The notes beneath the pieces were generated by a model, which saw only the letters and a list, made by a program, of their open reading frames with translations, was not told where the DNA came from and did not search any database. From the NCBI GenBank assembly GCA_046348685.1, contig JAXMDT010000008.1, forward strand, positions 1 through 64,000: 64,000 nucleotides of DNA, written 5' to 3'. The position numbers were made by a program, and so were the translations under genes. Shown one piece after another: positions 52,213-61,419 of the stretch (the stretch's first letter is position 1; the number at the start of each line of letters is the position of its first letter). The stretch comes from JAXMDT01 sp046348685. Its GTDB lineage: Bacteria > Pseudomonadota > Alphaproteobacteria > Rickettsiales > UBA998.

Positions 52213-53649
52213 ATGGATCATCTCGACAAATTCCATGAAGAATGCGGTGTTTTCGGCATTTACGGGCATACCGATGCCGCCGCCCATACGGCTTTAGGCC
52301 TGCACGCCCTGCAGCATCGCGGGCAGGAAGCAGCCGGCATCGTTTCCTACGACGGTGGCCAGTTCTATACGCACCGCGCACTAGGCCTGGTGGGTGACAA
52401 TTTCAACTCTCCCGAAGTGATGAGCCGCCTGACCGGGCATATCGCCATCGGCCATAATCGCTATTCGACAACCGGCGAGACCCTGCTGCGCAACGTGCAG
52501 CCATTTTTCGCGGAATATTCCTTCGGCGGGCTGGCGCTGGCGCATAACGGCAATTTGACCAACGCGCTGGTCATTCGCCAGGAATTGAAAAAGCGCGGCT
52601 GTATTTTCGCCTCGACCTCGGATACCGAAACCATCATCCACCTGATCGCCATCAGCGAAGCGGAAACGCTGGAAGCCAAACTGATCGACGCTCTCAAGCA
52701 GATCAAAGGCGCGTATTCGCTGGTGCTGCTGACCGACCAGGGATTGATCGGCATCCGCGATCCCAATGGCGTGCGTCCGCTGGTCATGGGAAAACTGAAC
52801 GATGCGTATATTCTGGCGTCCGAAACCTGCGCGCTCGATATTATAGGCGCGGATTACGTGCGCGACATTCAGCCGGGTGAAATCGTCTTTATCAACGAAA
52901 CCGGCGAGCGCAGCATTTTTCCGTTCGTTGAAACCAACAATCGTTTCTGCATTTTTGAATATGTCTATTTTTCACGTCCCGATTCGGTGAGCGAAGGGCA
53001 TAATGTCTATACGGTGCGCAAACGCATTGGTGCGGAGCTGGCGAAAGAAAACCGTATCGATGCGGATTTGATCGTGCCGGTTCCGGACTCCGGCGTGCCG
53101 GCAGCGCTGGGTTATGCGGAAGAGTCAAAAGTTCCGTTCGAGCTTGGCATCATCCGTAATCACTATGTAGGCCGTACGTTCATCGAGCCGACCGATCAGG
53201 TGCGTCACCTCGGCGTAAAGCTGAAACATAATGCGAATGATTCGATCATCAAAGGCAAGCGCGTCGTGCTGGTGGACGATTCCATCGTACGCGGCACGAC
53301 TTCGAAAAAAATCGTCGCGATGATCCGTGAAGCGGGAGCAGCGGAAGTGCATATGCGCATCGCCAGCCCGCCGACAACGCATTCTTGTTATTATGGCGTG
53401 GATACGCCGGAGCGCAGCAAGCTGATGGCCGCCAATCATACAACGGAAGAAATGGCAAAACTCATCGGCGCCGATTCGCTCGCATTCATCACGATCGAAG
53501 GCCTTTACCGCGCGGTGAGCGGCATCAAGCGCGACGGCGAGAACCCGCAATATTGCGATGCGTGTTTCACCGGTAATTACCCAGTGGAGCTTACCGACTT
53601 CACGCAAGGCATCAAAGCCCAGCGCGATTTCTTCAGCGTCGAGTTTTAG
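52213..53649 (+). CDS. purF: Amidophosphoribosyltransferase PurF
   Basis: 478 residues. After a short propeptide the glutaminase nucleophile Cys is at ECGVFGIYGH. HNRYSTTGETLLRNVQPFFAEYSFGGLALAHNGNLTNA is typical; the PRT loop is VVLVDDSIVRGTTSKKIV. First step of purine synthesis. Confidence 0.97.
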   Translation: MDHLDKFHEECGVFGIYGHTDAAAHTALGLHALQHRGQEAAGIVSYDGGQFYTHRALGLVGDNFNSPEVMSRLTGHIAIGHNRYSTTGETLLRNVQPFFAEYSFGGLALAHNGNLTNALVIRQELKKRGCIFASTSDTETIIHLIAISEAETLEAKLIDALKQIKGAYSLVLLTDQGLIGIRDPNGVRPLVMGKLNDAYILASETCALDIIGADYVRDIQPGEIVFINETGERSIFPFVETNNRFCIFEYVYFSRPDSVSEGHNVYTVRKRIGAELAKENRIDADLIVPVPDSGVPAALGYAEESKVPFELGIIRNHYVGRTFIEPTDQVRHLGVKLKHNANDSIIKGKRVVLVDDSIVRGTTSKKIVAMIREAGAAEVHMRIASPPTTHSCYYGVDTPERSKLMAANHTTEEMAKLIGADSLAFITIEGLYRAVSGIKRDGENPQYCDACFTGNYPVELTDFTQGIKAQRDFFSVEF

Positions 53650-53666
53650 AAAACTAGAATAAGTAG

Positions 53667-55493
53667 CTAGCTCGCTTCTTTCTTCTTGGCGCGGTTGACC
53701 TTTTTGCGCTCGTTGGCATCAAGCTCCGTCTTGCGCAGGCGCAGCGATTTTGGCGTGACTTCTACCAACTCATCGTCCTCGATGTAGGCGATCAGTTCCT
53801 CAAGCGACATTTTCTTCGGCGGCACCAGGCGCACGGCTTCATCCTTCGACGTGGTGCGGATGTTGGTAAGCTGCTTGCCCTTCAGCACGTTGATCTCAAG
53901 GTCGTTGTCGCGCGAATGCTCGCCGACGATCATGCCATCATAGACTTTGTCATTTGGGTTAATGAACATGATGCCGCGATCCTGTAACTGCCAGATCGCA
54001 TACGCCACCGCATCGCCCTGGCCGAGCGAAATGAGCGCGCCGTTGCGACGGCCTTCCAAGTTGCCTTTGAACGGGCCGTAACCATGGAAAAGGCGATTAA
54101 GAATACCGGTGCCGCGCGTATCGGTCAGGAATTCCCCCTGATAGCCGATGAGGGCGCGGGAAGGGACGTAGAAAATCAGGCGAATCTTGCCGCCGCCGGA
54201 GGGACGCATTTCGACCATTTCGCCTTTGCGCTGCGAGAGCTTGTCGACAACGACGCCGGAATAGGCTTCGTCCACGTCGACGACGACTTCCTCGATCGGC
54301 TCCAGCTTCTGGCCGTTTTCTTCACGGAACAGTACCCGCGGGCGCGACACGGAAAGCTCAAATCCTTCGCGGCGCATCGTTTCGATCAAAACGCCAAGCT
54401 GCAATTCGCCGCGTCCGCCGACGATGAAGGCTTCGCCGGATTCGGTGTCTTTCACGGTGATGGCGACGTTGCTTTCCGCTTCGGCGAGAAGGCGGTCGCG
54501 GATCATGCGAGAGGTGACTTTGGTGCCTTCCTGACCGGCGTATGGCGAGTCGTTCACCGAGATGGTGATGGCCATGGTCGGCGGGTCGATCGGGCTGGAC
54601 GCGATAGGCGTTTCCACGGCGAGATCGGCAATCGTGTCGGCGACGGATGCATTTTCAAGGCCAGCGATAGAGATAATGTCACCGGCCATTGCTTCCTCAA
54701 TCGGCACGCGCTTGATGCCCTGGAAGGAAAGCAGTTTGGTCAGGCGCGCCTGCTCGACGATCGTGCCGTCAATGCGCATGGCTTTCACCGGCGCGTTCAC
54801 TTTGGCACTGCCCTGATAGATTTTACCGGTGAGAATACGGCCGAGATACGGATCGGCTTCGAGCGTCGTCACCAGCATGGCGAACGGTGCGTCCTTGTCG
54901 ACTTTCGGGGCAGGCACGTGCTTCACGATAAGATCGAAGAGCGGATAAAGGTTTTCGCCTTTTTTCGTTGGATCGTCCGTGCACCAGCCTTCGCGACCGA
55001 CGGCGTACATGACCGGGAAATCGAGCTGCTCAGGGTTTGCATCCAGCGCGACGAAAAGATCGAACACGCTGTCGAGCGTTTTGTCCGGCTCGGCGTCCGA
55101 ACGGTCGATCTTGTTGACGATGACGATGGGGCGGATGCCCAGTTTCAGCGCTTTCGTCAGTACGAATTTGGTTTGCGGCAGGGGGCCTTCGGCGGCATCG
55201 ACGAGCAGCAGCACGCCGTCCACCATCGAGAGAATGCGCTCAACTTCACCGCCGAAATCGGCGTGGCCCGGTGTGTCGACGATGTTGAGGCGCACATCTT
55301 TCCAGTTCACCGAAGTACATTTCGCCAGAATCGTGATGCCGCGCTCTTTCTCGAGGTCGTTCGAGTCCATGACGCGCTCGGCGACCTGCTGGTTGTCGCG
55401 GAACGTCCCGGACTGGCGCAGCAGCTGGTCGATCAACGTGGTCTTGCCATGGTCAACGTGGGCGATGATGGCGATATTGCGTATTTCTGTCAT
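53667..55493 (-). CDS. typA: Ribosome-associated GTPase TypA/BipA
   Basis: 608 residues. G1 AHVDHGKTTLIDQLLRQSG, G2/G3 RGITILAKCTSV and DTPGHADFGGEVERIL, G4 VNKIDRSDAEPD. EF-G-like domains and C-terminal BipA domain follow. Helps ribosome biogenesis and stress growth. Confidence 0.96.
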   Translation of the reverse strand: MTEIRNIAIIAHVDHGKTTLIDQLLRQSGTFRDNQQVAERVMDSNDLEKERGITILAKCTSVNWKDVRLNIVDTPGHADFGGEVERILSMVDGVLLLVDAAEGPLPQTKFVLTKALKLGIRPIVIVNKIDRSDAEPDKTLDSVFDLFVALDANPEQLDFPVMYAVGREGWCTDDPTKKGENLYPLFDLIVKHVPAPKVDKDAPFAMLVTTLEADPYLGRILTGKIYQGSAKVNAPVKAMRIDGTIVEQARLTKLLSFQGIKRVPIEEAMAGDIISIAGLENASVADTIADLAVETPIASSPIDPPTMAITISVNDSPYAGQEGTKVTSRMIRDRLLAEAESNVAITVKDTESGEAFIVGGRGELQLGVLIETMRREGFELSVSRPRVLFREENGQKLEPIEEVVVDVDEAYSGVVVDKLSQRKGEMVEMRPSGGGKIRLIFYVPSRALIGYQGEFLTDTRGTGILNRLFHGYGPFKGNLEGRRNGALISLGQGDAVAYAIWQLQDRGIMFINPNDKVYDGMIVGEHSRDNDLEINVLKGKQLTNIRTTSKDEAVRLVPPKKMSLEELIAYIEDDELVEVTPKSLRLRKTELDANERKKVNRAKKKEAS

Positions 55494-55504
55494 AGTTTTT
55501 TCTA

Positions 55505-55560
55505 TGTCATCCTGAACGTCGTGAAGGATCTTAGATTCTCCGCTGCGCTCAGAAGGACGG
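55505..55560. repeat. Palindromic repeat (TGTCATCCTGAACG...CTCAGAAGGAC)
   Basis: Starts TGTCATCCTGAACGTCGTGAAGGATC and ends CGCTGCGCTCAGAAGGAC; related to 15794-15865. It lies in the typA/SDR divergent promoter gap. Confidence 0.5.
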
Positions 55561-55659
55561 GTAAGGATTAAGGCCTGTTTACATACAGGTTTTCCAAGGT
55601 TTTACCAGTGTTATTTACGCATTGCACAATTACGCGCGGGTGTTTATCGTGCGGGCGTT

Positions 55660-56364
55660 ATGCAAAAACGACTGAACGGAAAAATCGCTTTAATTACCGG
55701 CGCTTCGCGGGGCATTGGGGCGGCAGTGGCGAAGCGCTATGCTGAAGAAGGCGCGGAATTGATCCTGGTTTCACGTACGATTGGCGGGCTTGAGGCAACC
55801 GATGATGCCGTCCAGAAGGCAAGCGGCAAGGCCATGCTGGTGCCGCTCGATCTGCGTCAGCATGATCTGATCGACTCCCTGGGGGTGGAGATTTCCAAGA
55901 AATACGGCAAGCTGGATATTGTCGTCGGCAATGCCGCTTCGCTCGGCGTGCTGACGCCATTGGCGCATGCCGATCCGAAAATGTGGGCGGAAGTGATCGA
56001 CACGAACCTGACTGCAAACTGGCGGCTTATCCGCTCAATGGATCCGCTGCTGCAAAAAAGCGATGCAGGGCGCGCAATCTTTGTCACAAGCGGTGCGGCG
56101 AAAGCGGCATTTGCCTATTGGGGCGCGTATGCGGTGAGCAAAGCCGCCCTCGAAATGCTGGTGCGTACATACGCGGCGGAAAATGTGAAAACGCGCGTGC
56201 GCGCCAATCTGATCGACCCGGGTATCGTCGCGACGCAGATGCGGAAAAACGCGTTTCCCGGTGAAAAGCAGGAAACGCTGAAAAAGCCGGAAGACATTAC
56301 GGATTTATTTGTCGATCTGGCCTTGCCGGAATTTACCACGAACGGTCACGCCTTTGCTGCCTAG
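55660..56364 (+). CDS. Short-chain dehydrogenase/reductase
   Basis: 234 residues. NAD(P) motif TGASRGIGAAVAKRYAEEGA, NAASLG at the NNAG position, catalytic Ser in FVTSGAAKA and YxxxK in YWGAYAVSKAAL. Classical SDR of unknown substrate. The acetyltransferase gene starts 8 bases on. Confidence 0.85.
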   Translation: MQKRLNGKIALITGASRGIGAAVAKRYAEEGAELILVSRTIGGLEATDDAVQKASGKAMLVPLDLRQHDLIDSLGVEISKKYGKLDIVVGNAASLGVLTPLAHADPKMWAEVIDTNLTANWRLIRSMDPLLQKSDAGRAIFVTSGAAKAAFAYWGAYAVSKAALEMLVRTYAAENVKTRVRANLIDPGIVATQMRKNAFPGEKQETLKKPEDITDLFVDLALPEFTTNGHAFAA

Positions 56365-56372
56365 GAGTTGTC

Positions 56373-57263
56373 ATGCACGACAATCTTGCTTTTAAAACGA
56401 CCATCACCGATCCAAGGCCAGAGAGCCGGTATATCATTCTGAGCCCGTACCGCTGCAAGGTGACCTTCCCAAGCGGCGAGTGGGGATTGTTCGGACGCGG
56501 CGGCGGGCTAGATGCGCTGCGCGGTGCGGATGTCTATGCGCAGCCGGATATTTCCCGGCCCAGCATCGTCATCGGCAATTTCTGCGACTTCTCCAGCTTC
56601 TTCACGTTCTTGACCGGCGGCGATCATTTCAACGAGCGTGTTATCAATTCCTCTTTTCCGTATTTTCCTCAAGCGCGCGCCATGGCGAAACAGGCGGGCG
56701 CGACGACGCGCAGCAGCTTTTCGCGAGGGCCGATTACGGTCGGCTCTAATGTGGTGATCTCGCACGGCACGACGATTCTCTCCGGTGTGACCATAGGCGA
56801 TGGCGCGGTGATCGGCGCAAACAGCGTCGTGACGAAAGACGTGCCGCCTTATGCGATTGTTGCGGGAAATCCCGCGCGCGTGATCAAATACCGCGTGCCG
56901 GAAGAATGCATCGACGATTTGCTGAAGATTAAATGGTGGAACTGGGCGACGACATTTCTTGCGCAGCAGATGAAAGCGATCCACGAGCTACCGGCGAAGG
57001 AATTCATCGCCTACTGCAAAAGCATCAAGCCATTTTCGCCGGCGCATGAGGATGCGCTGCTACTTTTCCGCATGGAGCGGAAAGGCGCCGCGAAAACCAT
57101 GCAGTTCGAAGGAGCGGAAGTGGGCGACAAGACGTTCAGCGTGCAGCAACTACCCAAACCGTTCCTGGACTATATCGGCCAGATGGGTGCGCCTGTCGGC
57201 GCGACGGTCAGCGTGCATCCGAATCTGTTTGAGCTGTTAGATAAAAAGGCGATTCCTGCTTAA
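56373..57263 (+). CDS. Hexapeptide-repeat acetyltransferase (CatB-like)
   Basis: 296 residues. Left-handed beta-helix turns (ITVGSNVVISHGTTILSGVTIGDGAVIGANSVVTKDVPPYAIVAGNPARVIKYR) with the XAT/CatB-type GDHFNERVINSSF catalytic His region. An extra C-terminal domain of about 90 residues follows. Acyl acceptor unknown. Likely co-transcribed with the SDR gene. Confidence 0.8.
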   Translation: MHDNLAFKTTITDPRPESRYIILSPYRCKVTFPSGEWGLFGRGGGLDALRGADVYAQPDISRPSIVIGNFCDFSSFFTFLTGGDHFNERVINSSFPYFPQARAMAKQAGATTRSSFSRGPITVGSNVVISHGTTILSGVTIGDGAVIGANSVVTKDVPPYAIVAGNPARVIKYRVPEECIDDLLKIKWWNWATTFLAQQMKAIHELPAKEFIAYCKSIKPFSPAHEDALLLFRMERKGAAKTMQFEGAEVGDKTFSVQQLPKPFLDYIGQMGAPVGATVSVHPNLFELLDKKAIPA

Positions 57264-57892
57264 TTCGCAGCGGGCACTTCGTTGTCTTGCGCTTTCAAAA
57301 ATTCCTCAATCTTATCCATTTCCTTGGTCAGGCATTCGGGATGTTCTGCGTTCTCAAGGGTTGATTTGAGAAGATGGTAACGCGCTTCGTAAAAGTCAGG
57401 AAAAGCGTCGCTGGCATTGACGTAATTATCATCTTTCCAGCGATAGATGCGCGTCCAGGTGCCGCACGTTTCCGCGCCTTGATAGGCAGAGAGCGATTGC
57501 GGCAGCAGGAGTTCGGGGATGCCATCATGGTCAAGATCGACCAGCGCCTCGGCAATATCCTCGACTTGCCAGACGGAGAACGTCTGCGTGTGCAGATCGC
57601 GGTCGGGCCTGCGCATGACGATCACTTCGTTGCAGAAATCGCGTCCGCTCGGATCGACGGAAGCAACCAGGCGGTAGTACCCATCTTTTGCCACATCGAC
57701 GAGCGCAGCACTGCATACGTGCATCTCGTCTTCTTCAAGCCCCCAGGTGCGGCGCACGTAACGCTCGACGACTTTGGGCGAGGGAAGGGACAGCGAGGCA
57801 CGACTGCCGTGCGGCAGGCGCCAGCTGAAATCCTTCGCCTCGACGGACAAAGAAAGAAGGCTGAGCAGCAGCGCCGGTAAAACTAATCGCAC
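57260..57892 (-). CDS. Hypothetical exported protein
   Basis: 210 residues from a GTG that overlaps the upstream gene's stop (TAGTG). Signal peptide (LVLPALLLSLLSLSVEA). The mature part contains ALVDLDHDGIPELLLPQSLS, an FG-GAP/VCBS-like calcium loop, and four Cys. It overlaps the acetyltransferase stop by 4 bases. Co-transcribed with the deoxyhypusine-synthase-like gene, role unknown. Confidence 0.65.
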   Translation of the reverse strand: MRLVLPALLLSLLSLSVEAKDFSWRLPHGSRASLSLPSPKVVERYVRRTWGLEEDEMHVCSAALVDVAKDGYYRLVASVDPSGRDFCNEVIVMRRPDRDLHTQTFSVWQVEDIAEALVDLDHDGIPELLLPQSLSAYQGAETCGTWTRIYRWKDDNYVNASDAFPDFYEARYHLLKSTLENAEHPECLTKEMDKIEEFLKAQDNEVPAAN

Positions 57893-58962
57893 TATTTAAA
57901 GAGCTTTGCGTATTTGCGCTTGGCACGTTTTTTCCAAGCACCGCGATGGTAAGCATCAGAGGCGATGAGCGGCAGAACGCTCGTTGCTTCTGCGAACACC
58001 ATCTGTTCATGCACGGTATCGACCTTACCCCAGGAAGAGGCTTCCTTCAGGGTGGAGGAAGAGCAAGCGCCATCGCGCGTGTCGGCGACGGTGATTTGCA
58101 CGGCGTATTTGTGCATCTCGACATCCTTGCCTAAAATCTCGGCGCAGACGACGGTATCCTGCACGAAGTTCTTCGGCACGCCGCCGCCGATCATCAGAAG
58201 GCCGGATGTGCCGCCCTTCATCTTGATCTCGGTCAGCTCGCGGAAGTCGGCGATGGAATCGAGCGTCATATGCTTCTTCGGGTTGTTCACCTGATGCACG
58301 ACAAGGCCGAAACCAGCCGAGGAATCGGTGAAAGCCGGGCAGAAAATCGGCACGTCATGTTCATAGGCGACCTGCACCAGCGAATCTTTTTTCTTCGCGT
58401 TGCCATCAGCCAGCCACTTGCCCATCTCCTTGATGAACTCGCGGGAGGAATAAGGGCGCGGCTCGAGCGAATCAGCGATTTCCGCAATCGTGTGATCGCA
58501 GGCCTGCAGCTCTTCCTCATCAATATAGGTATCGTAGATGCGGTCGATGTAGAGATCGCGCAGCTCACCGTCGTTCTGGAACTGCGAGCCTTGATAATGC
58601 TTGAAGCCGAGCGCCTCGAAGAAATCCATATCGACGATGGAAGCGCCGGTGGCGACAATCGCATCGACCATGTTGTTCTTCACGAGATCGACGTAAAGCT
58701 GCATGCAGCCTGCTGCTGAGGTGGAGCCCGCCAGCGTCAGGAAGACCGAGCAGGATTTGTCAGCGAGCATCATGTTGTAGATCTCGGCCGCACGTCCCGT
58801 GTCGCGCGAGGTGAAGGACATTTTCTTCATCGAGTCGATGATCGGGCGCGCATCGAAACTCTTGATGTCGATGTGCTCAACGGGCGTGGAAAGCAAACGC
58901 GCTTTCTGGTTGTTGGTCTGTTTTTTCTTTGTTGTCGTTTTCATTTTTCTTTTTTCCTTCAC
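57892..58962 (-). CDS. Deoxyhypusine synthase-like / homospermidine synthase-type enzyme
   Basis: 356 residues. DHS-family NAD fold: FLTLAGSTSAAGCMQLYVDLVKNNMVDAIVATGASIVDMDFFEALGFKHYQG, and the catalytic lysine (Lys313) in SSTLKEASSWGKVDT. Bacteria lack eIF5A, and characterised bacterial homologues transfer the aminobutyl group of spermidine to putrescine to make homospermidine. Paired with a polyamine decarboxylase three genes upstream on the same strand. Start may be M1 or M7. Confidence 0.88.
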   Translation of the reverse strand: MKEKRKMKTTTKKKQTNNQKARLLSTPVEHIDIKSFDARPIIDSMKKMSFTSRDTGRAAEIYNMMLADKSCSVFLTLAGSTSAAGCMQLYVDLVKNNMVDAIVATGASIVDMDFFEALGFKHYQGSQFQNDGELRDLYIDRIYDTYIDEEELQACDHTIAEIADSLEPRPYSSREFIKEMGKWLADGNAKKKDSLVQVAYEHDVPIFCPAFTDSSAGFGLVVHQVNNPKKHMTLDSIADFRELTEIKMKGGTSGLLMIGGGVPKNFVQDTVVCAEILGKDVEMHKYAVQITVADTRDGACSSSTLKEASSWGKVDTVHEQMVFAEATSVLPLIASDAYHRGAWKKRAKRKYAKLFK

Positions 58963-58971
58963 AATGAACGT

Positions 58972-59439
58972 TTATGCAGTAGAACTTAGTTTGTTTAATT
59001 TCACCATACTCATATAAATGATGTTGAATATAAGGACGTAGATATACCCTGCGCCCATAGTGTAAAGAGTTAAAAATTCAAAAAACTCCCAGAGCGTCTC
59101 AGTTTCCTCATGATAAATGAAAAATCGTATAATCGTATAACTGATGCCTACGCTAATTGCAAAAACCGGCGGGATTAACCAGCTATATTTTTGCAATGTT
59201 TTTAAGGTGAGTACTTTGGACTTTTTATATATGATCCATGCCATAAGCAGGTAAGGAATACCTACGATAGTAATTCCAAATCCTAAGAATGTTCCAATAA
59301 CCGTTGCCCACCCATATAAAAAACTTTCTTCAAAATTAGGTTCAGTTCTGGTTATTTCAGTCCATGTTATCGGTGATAATAACAATGGCACTAAAACAGG
59401 CAGTAACAGCATCAGCAGGATAAAATGATTTTTTTTCAT
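58972..59439 (-). CDS. Small membrane protein (paralogue A)
   Basis: 155 residues, three to four membrane segments (LLMLLLPVLVPLLLS, TVIGTFLGFGITIVGIPYLLMAW, YSWLIPPVFAISVGI, GYIYVLIFNIIYM). Starts MKKNHFILLMLLLPVLVP. Shares lead and topology with the next gene, so the two appear to be a tandem duplication. AT-rich. Unknown function. Confidence 0.65.
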   Translation of the reverse strand: MKKNHFILLMLLLPVLVPLLLSPITWTEITRTEPNFEESFLYGWATVIGTFLGFGITIVGIPYLLMAWIIYKKSKVLTLKTLQKYSWLIPPVFAISVGISYTIIRFFIYHEETETLWEFFEFLTLYTMGAGYIYVLIFNIIYMSMVKLNKLSSTA

Positions 59440-59447
59440 TTTTTCCT

Positions 59448-59918
59448 CTAATTAGTTATTTTGAGCCAATGCATTCTACTGAATATAAAATAAAGTAGAT
59501 TTGCTAGTACAACATATGAATATCCAAGGATTAAAATCCATAACGGAATAAACAGAAAACGCTCCCAATCATACGAGAAATATACTTCGTCGAAGCGGGC
59601 ATCTGTTAGAATGCTGATAATCCATCCTATAACTGCAAATAATATCGGAGTAAACCAACTGAAACAGAACAAGGTACGTGGTGAGAGCCGCTTAGAACAA
59701 TAATAAATTACAATAGCAAATAGGCTATAGGGAATGAAAACTATTTTTAAGCCCATTAAAGTTATAATGAGTGTGGAATAAAACGTTTCATGCAAAGATA
59801 ACCAAGGGTCCGACCAGGCGGATGCACCGTGCCCTTCAAAATAATAAAACGGAGAGAGCAGTATTGGTACTAGCACGGGCAACGCAAGGCAAAATAAAAC
59901 AAAATGATTTTTTTTCAT
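59448..59918 (-). CDS. Small membrane protein (paralogue B)
   Basis: 156 residues from ATG 59918 (MKKNHFVLFCLALPVLVP), matching the start of the preceding paralogue; an upstream ATG adds ten unrelated residues. Membrane segments similar in spacing, acidic loop after helix 1 (YFEGHGASAWSDPW). AT-rich, 8 bases upstream of paralogue A. Unknown function. Confidence 0.63.
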   Translation of the reverse strand: MKKNHFVLFCLALPVLVPILLSPFYYFEGHGASAWSDPWLSLHETFYSTLIITLMGLKIVFIPYSLFAIVIYYCSKRLSPRTLFCFSWFTPILFAVIGWIISILTDARFDEVYFSYDWERFLFIPLWILILGYSYVVLANLLYFIFSRMHWLKITN

Positions 59919-59932
59919 TTTTTTCTCTGTGA

Positions 59933-59974
59933 GATCCCCGCATTCCATCCTACGGACTTCAGCGGGGATGACAT
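59933..59974. repeat. Palindromic intergenic repeat (GATCCCCGC...GCGGGGATGACA)
   Basis: GATCCCCGCATTCC and AGCGGGGATGACA are inverted ends of the dispersed family, between paralogue B and the decarboxylase gene. Confidence 0.6.
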
Positions 59975-59982
59975 GTCTTTAA

Positions 59983-61173
59983 CTATGCTGCTACCACATC
60001 AAGCGGTTCGGATTCATCCGCGCCATCGTACATCGACATCAGCGGGTCATCCTCAACGATTGCCAGCTCTTCCGCCGGGAAAAACCCGTTGAAACGCGTG
60101 GCGAATGTGCGACCGTATGCGCCAAGCTGGCCGATTTCGATGTAGTCGCCTTCTTCCGTGTCTTCGGGCAGGAAGAATGGACCTTTCATGAAATCGAGCG
60201 TATCGCAGGTCGGGCCGTAGAAGCTGAACGGCGAGCTGTTCTCGCTGTGCTCTTCGTTGGGGCGGCGAAGGCGGGTCGGGAAAATGAATCCCGGATAGCC
60301 GGCGTCGAACAACGTGCCGTACGTGCCGTCGTTGATGTAGAGATTGTTGTCCTTGCGAAGATCCACACGCACGAGCACGGAGCCGCTCTCGGCGACCAGC
60401 GCACGGCCCGGCTCGCACATCAGCCTGACTTTGCCTTTGAGCTTCATGCGCTTGAATTCTTCATGAATCGCATCCATGAAATCTTCCATCGCCGGCGGTT
60501 TCATGCCCGGGTAGATCGACGGGAAGCCGCCTCCCACATCGAGCATCTCGATTTTGACTTTGGACTTCTTTATGACGTCCGCCGCCATGTTCATGGCAAT
60601 ACGGTAGGCGTTCGGGTGCATGCACTGCGAGCCGACATGGAAGCACACGCCGAGGCGGGCGGCTTTCTTGCGCGCCGTTTTCAGCAGGTTCACCGCGTCA
60701 TGCAGGTTGATGCCGAACTTGTCGGAGAGGTTGATCTCCGCATAGGTGTTTGGGATCGCCAGGCGGACATAAAGCCCGAGGTCCTTGGCGTTCTTGGTTT
60801 CCTTCATGATCTTGGATAGCTCTTCCAGGCTGTCGAGCGAGAAATCCTTCACGCCGTGCTTGAAATACGCCTCGCGGATGGCATGACGCGACTTCACCGT
60901 GTGCATGAAATGCAGCTCGGCTTTGGGGAACAGGTCGCGCGCGATCTCGATCTCGTGCAGGGATGCTGCGTCGAAATGGCGGATACCGTGCTTCCACAGT
61001 TCTTTCAGAATATGCGGATCGGGATTGGTCTTGATGGCGTAGAGAACGTCACCGTTGAACTTGCGCGTAAAGAACCTCACCGCGCGTTTGATGGCGTGGG
61101 GACGGAAAATGTGCAGCGGTTGTTCAGGAGAAAGCTCAGAAACGAGCGAATTTACAGATCGATAAGTTTCCAT
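59983..61173 (-). CDS. Ornithine/lysine-type PLP decarboxylase (group IV)
   Basis: 396 residues. PLP lysine 48 in VLYAIKTNPDPHIL, CFHVGSQCMH, DVGGGFPSIYPG, MCEPGRALVAESGS and FYGPTCDTLDFMKG with the dimer-interface Cys-Asp. Group IV fold of eukaryotic-type ODC and bacterial lysine/ornithine decarboxylases. Likely makes putrescine, feeding the homospermidine-type enzyme downstream. Confidence 0.92.
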   Translation of the reverse strand: METYRSVNSLVSELSPEQPLHIFRPHAIKRAVRFFTRKFNGDVLYAIKTNPDPHILKELWKHGIRHFDAASLHEIEIARDLFPKAELHFMHTVKSRHAIREAYFKHGVKDFSLDSLEELSKIMKETKNAKDLGLYVRLAIPNTYAEINLSDKFGINLHDAVNLLKTARKKAARLGVCFHVGSQCMHPNAYRIAMNMAADVIKKSKVKIEMLDVGGGFPSIYPGMKPPAMEDFMDAIHEEFKRMKLKGKVRLMCEPGRALVAESGSVLVRVDLRKDNNLYINDGTYGTLFDAGYPGFIFPTRLRRPNEEHSENSSPFSFYGPTCDTLDFMKGPFFLPEDTEEGDYIEIGQLGAYGRTFATRFNGFFPAEELAIVEDDPLMSMYDGADESEPLDVVAA

Positions 61174-61365
61174 TGCATAAAGCCTCGCAAGATTGTTAAA
61201 CCCAAGTAAAACCCAAGTTTTGCTAAACCTTGCAACGCTTAAACGCTTATGGGGATTTAGCGGACCGGTGCATAAAACACTTTGTTGGACTTGTAAAATG
61301 TTTTCTGCACTGATCCTGGGAGAATTATATCAAAAATTTACCTATACACAATAAAGAATTGCAAC

Positions 61366-61398
61366 CAGCCCGGCAGGGGGGAATTCCCTCCCGGGCTG
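61366..61398 (-). terminator. Hairpin downstream of the epimerase gene
   Basis: CAGCCCGG (61366-61373) and CCGGGCTG (61391-61398) make an 8-bp stem around a partly palindromic GGGAATTCCC core. It sits 21 bases after the epimerase stop. The following tract is only moderately T-rich, so termination is probable but not certain. Confidence 0.5.
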
Positions 61399-61419
61399 TT
61401 ACATGGTAAACACGTTTTT

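Noticed and set aside
54084..55571. Long open frame (495 codons) on the plus strand
   Set aside because: Antisense to typA, whose GTPase motifs are complete; the frame has no recognisable family and reflects codon bias.
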